This document shows positions 4,995-5,867 of a stretch of DNA of 5,867 nt, piece by piece. The DNA comes from an uncultured Clostridia bacterium (GTDB lineage Bacteria; Bacillota; Clostridia; Oscillospirales; Oscillospiraceae), in NCBI GenBank assembly GCA_947167725.1, contig CAMVJF010000115.1:1-5867 (forward strand), written 5' to 3'. Within the stretch, counting starts at the first letter, position 1. The number at the start of each line of letters is the position of its first letter. The notes beneath the pieces are model-generated. The model worked only from the letters and a program-made list of their open reading frames with translations, was not told where the DNA came from and ran no database searches. The translations under genes were made by a program, and so were the position numbers.

Positions 4995-5867
4995 CTATTC
5001 GTTCCTCCCGCAGCACTCCTTGTACTTGAGCCTGCGGCTGCCGTCGGCCTTCATCTTCCCGCAGGGACAGGGGTCGTTGCGTCCGGGCTTGGGCGCCTTT
5101 TTGACCGGCTTTTTCTTCTCCGGCTCGCCGCCGACGTTCGCCGCCGCGTTCTTCGCCACAGCCTTGCGCTCGACGGGGGCCTCCTTGCGGACGCGCACGG
5201 TGAAGAGGCGGCGCACGGTCTCCTCGCGGATGCCCTGCACCATGGCCTCGAACATGTCGAAGCCCTCCTGCTTATAGGCGTCGATCGGCTTGACCGAGCC
5301 GTAGCCGCGCAGCCCGATGCCGCGCTTGAGCTCGTCCATCGCGTCGATGTGGTCCATCCAGTACTCGTCCACGACGCGCAGCATGATCACGCGCTCGAGC
5401 TCGCGCAGCAGCGGCGTCTCGCCGTCGGGCATCAGCCCGAAGTCCCGCTCCCGCTCGGCGTAGACCTCCTTCGCGATCTGCTCGACCTTCTCCGTGAGCT
5501 TGTCGCACTTCGCATAGCCGCCGAAATCCTCGAGCCGCAGCGTGCCGCGGCGCAGGAAGAGCTTTTCAAAGGGCTGCAGCGCGTCGTCGAGCTGCTGCTG
5601 GCTCTCCGCCCCGGTGCCGCCGAGACCGTCGTTGACAGTCGTACGGATGAAGTCGTGCACCATGCCGAGGATCTGCTCGCGCAGATCGACGCCGTCGAGC
5701 ACCTTGCGGCGCTCGTCGTAGATGATGCCGCGCTGCTGGTTCATCACGTCGTCGTATTCGAGCACGCTCTTTCTGGTCTGGAAGTTGCGGCTCTCGACGG
5801 TCTTCTGGGCCTGTTCGATGGCGTTGGAGGGCATCTTGTTGTCGAGCGGCATATCTTCCTCGACCTT
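4995..5867 (-). CDS. secA: Preprotein translocase ATPase SecA, C-terminal part (cut by window edge)
   Basis: SecA drives proteins through the SecYEG channel with ATP. The frame is open to the window edge, so 290 C-terminal residues of a protein that is usually 830-950 long are seen; the nucleotide-binding domains lie outside. Residues are numbered from the edge. AIEQAQKTVESRNFQTRK and YDDVMNQQR (about 38-46) lead into the scaffold and wing. LRVVDEYWMDHIDAMDELKR (163-182) with GIGLRGYG is the two-helix-finger region. A basic, Ala/Lys-rich linker follows (about 226-261), and the zinc-binding tail has Cys267, Cys269, Cys285 and Cys286. That tail motif normally binds SecB or ribosomes and phospholipid. 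Here the stretch between the cysteine pairs is 15 residues (GKMKADG...) instead of the usual 8. The stop TAG lies 91 nt before pgeF. Confidence 0.96.
   Translation of the reverse strand, partial: KVEEDMPLDNKMPSNAIEQAQKTVESRNFQTRKSVLEYDDVMNQQRGIIYDERRKVLDGVDLREQILGMVHDFIRTTVNDGLGGTGAESQQQLDDALQPFEKLFLRRGTLRLEDFGGYAKCDKLTEKVEQIAKEVYAERERDFGLMPDGETPLLRELERVIMLRVVDEYWMDHIDAMDELKRGIGLRGYGSVKPIDAYKQEGFDMFEAMVQGIREETVRRLFTVRVRKEAPVERKAVAKNAAANVGGEPEKKKPVKKAPKPGRNDPCPCGKMKADGSRRLKYKECCGRNE

Overview
The window reads as a chromosomal housekeeping segment from a GC-rich, low-branching Gram-positive bacterium. Strong GGAGG-type ribosome binding sites, a DegV protein, a Bacillota-style SecA C-terminus and the GC-rich codon use point to Clostridia, plausibly the Oscillospiraceae/Ruminococcaceae. 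That placement is inference from protein character, not from a marker gene. No phage, transposon, CRISPR array, tRNA or rRNA gene is visible.

Layout. Positions 1-157 (minus) hold the first 52 codons of rpsJ (ribosomal protein S10), the usual first gene of the S10 operon. It is preceded by a leader of about 315 nt that runs back to a near-consensus promoter at 479-507. The leader contains a nested stem structure (340-409) followed by an intrinsic terminator (274-302), an attenuator-like layout. Positions 508-580 are AT-rich and separate rpsJ from the divergent degV gene. Positions 601-760 are a GC-rich, hairpin-dense stretch without a convincing gene. degV (804-1664, plus) codes for a FakB-like fatty-acid-binding protein and ends at a strong terminator (1681-1720).

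From 5867 down to 1796 everything lies on the minus strand: the C-terminal part of secA, then pgeF (peptidoglycan editing factor/YfiH), a family 5 substrate-binding lipoprotein, cytidine deaminase (cdd), and a LysR-type helix-turn-helix protein of only 86 residues. The last four are packed with gaps of 4, 34 and 1 nt and look like one transcription unit. secA lies 91 nt upstream of pgeF without an obvious terminator between them, so readthrough from secA is possible.

How the genes relate. S10 and SecA serve translation and protein export. DegV serves fatty-acid capture for phospholipid synthesis. PgeF (wall precursor quality control or nucleoside chemistry), the solute-binding lipoprotein and Cdd (pyrimidine salvage) may share a salvage or recycling theme, but this is only suggested by their packing. 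The points most worth a second look are the rpsJ leader, the effector-less LysR protein, the enlarged zinc-site loop at the SecA tail, and the switchable hairpins upstream of degV. I see no clearly new multi-gene system here.
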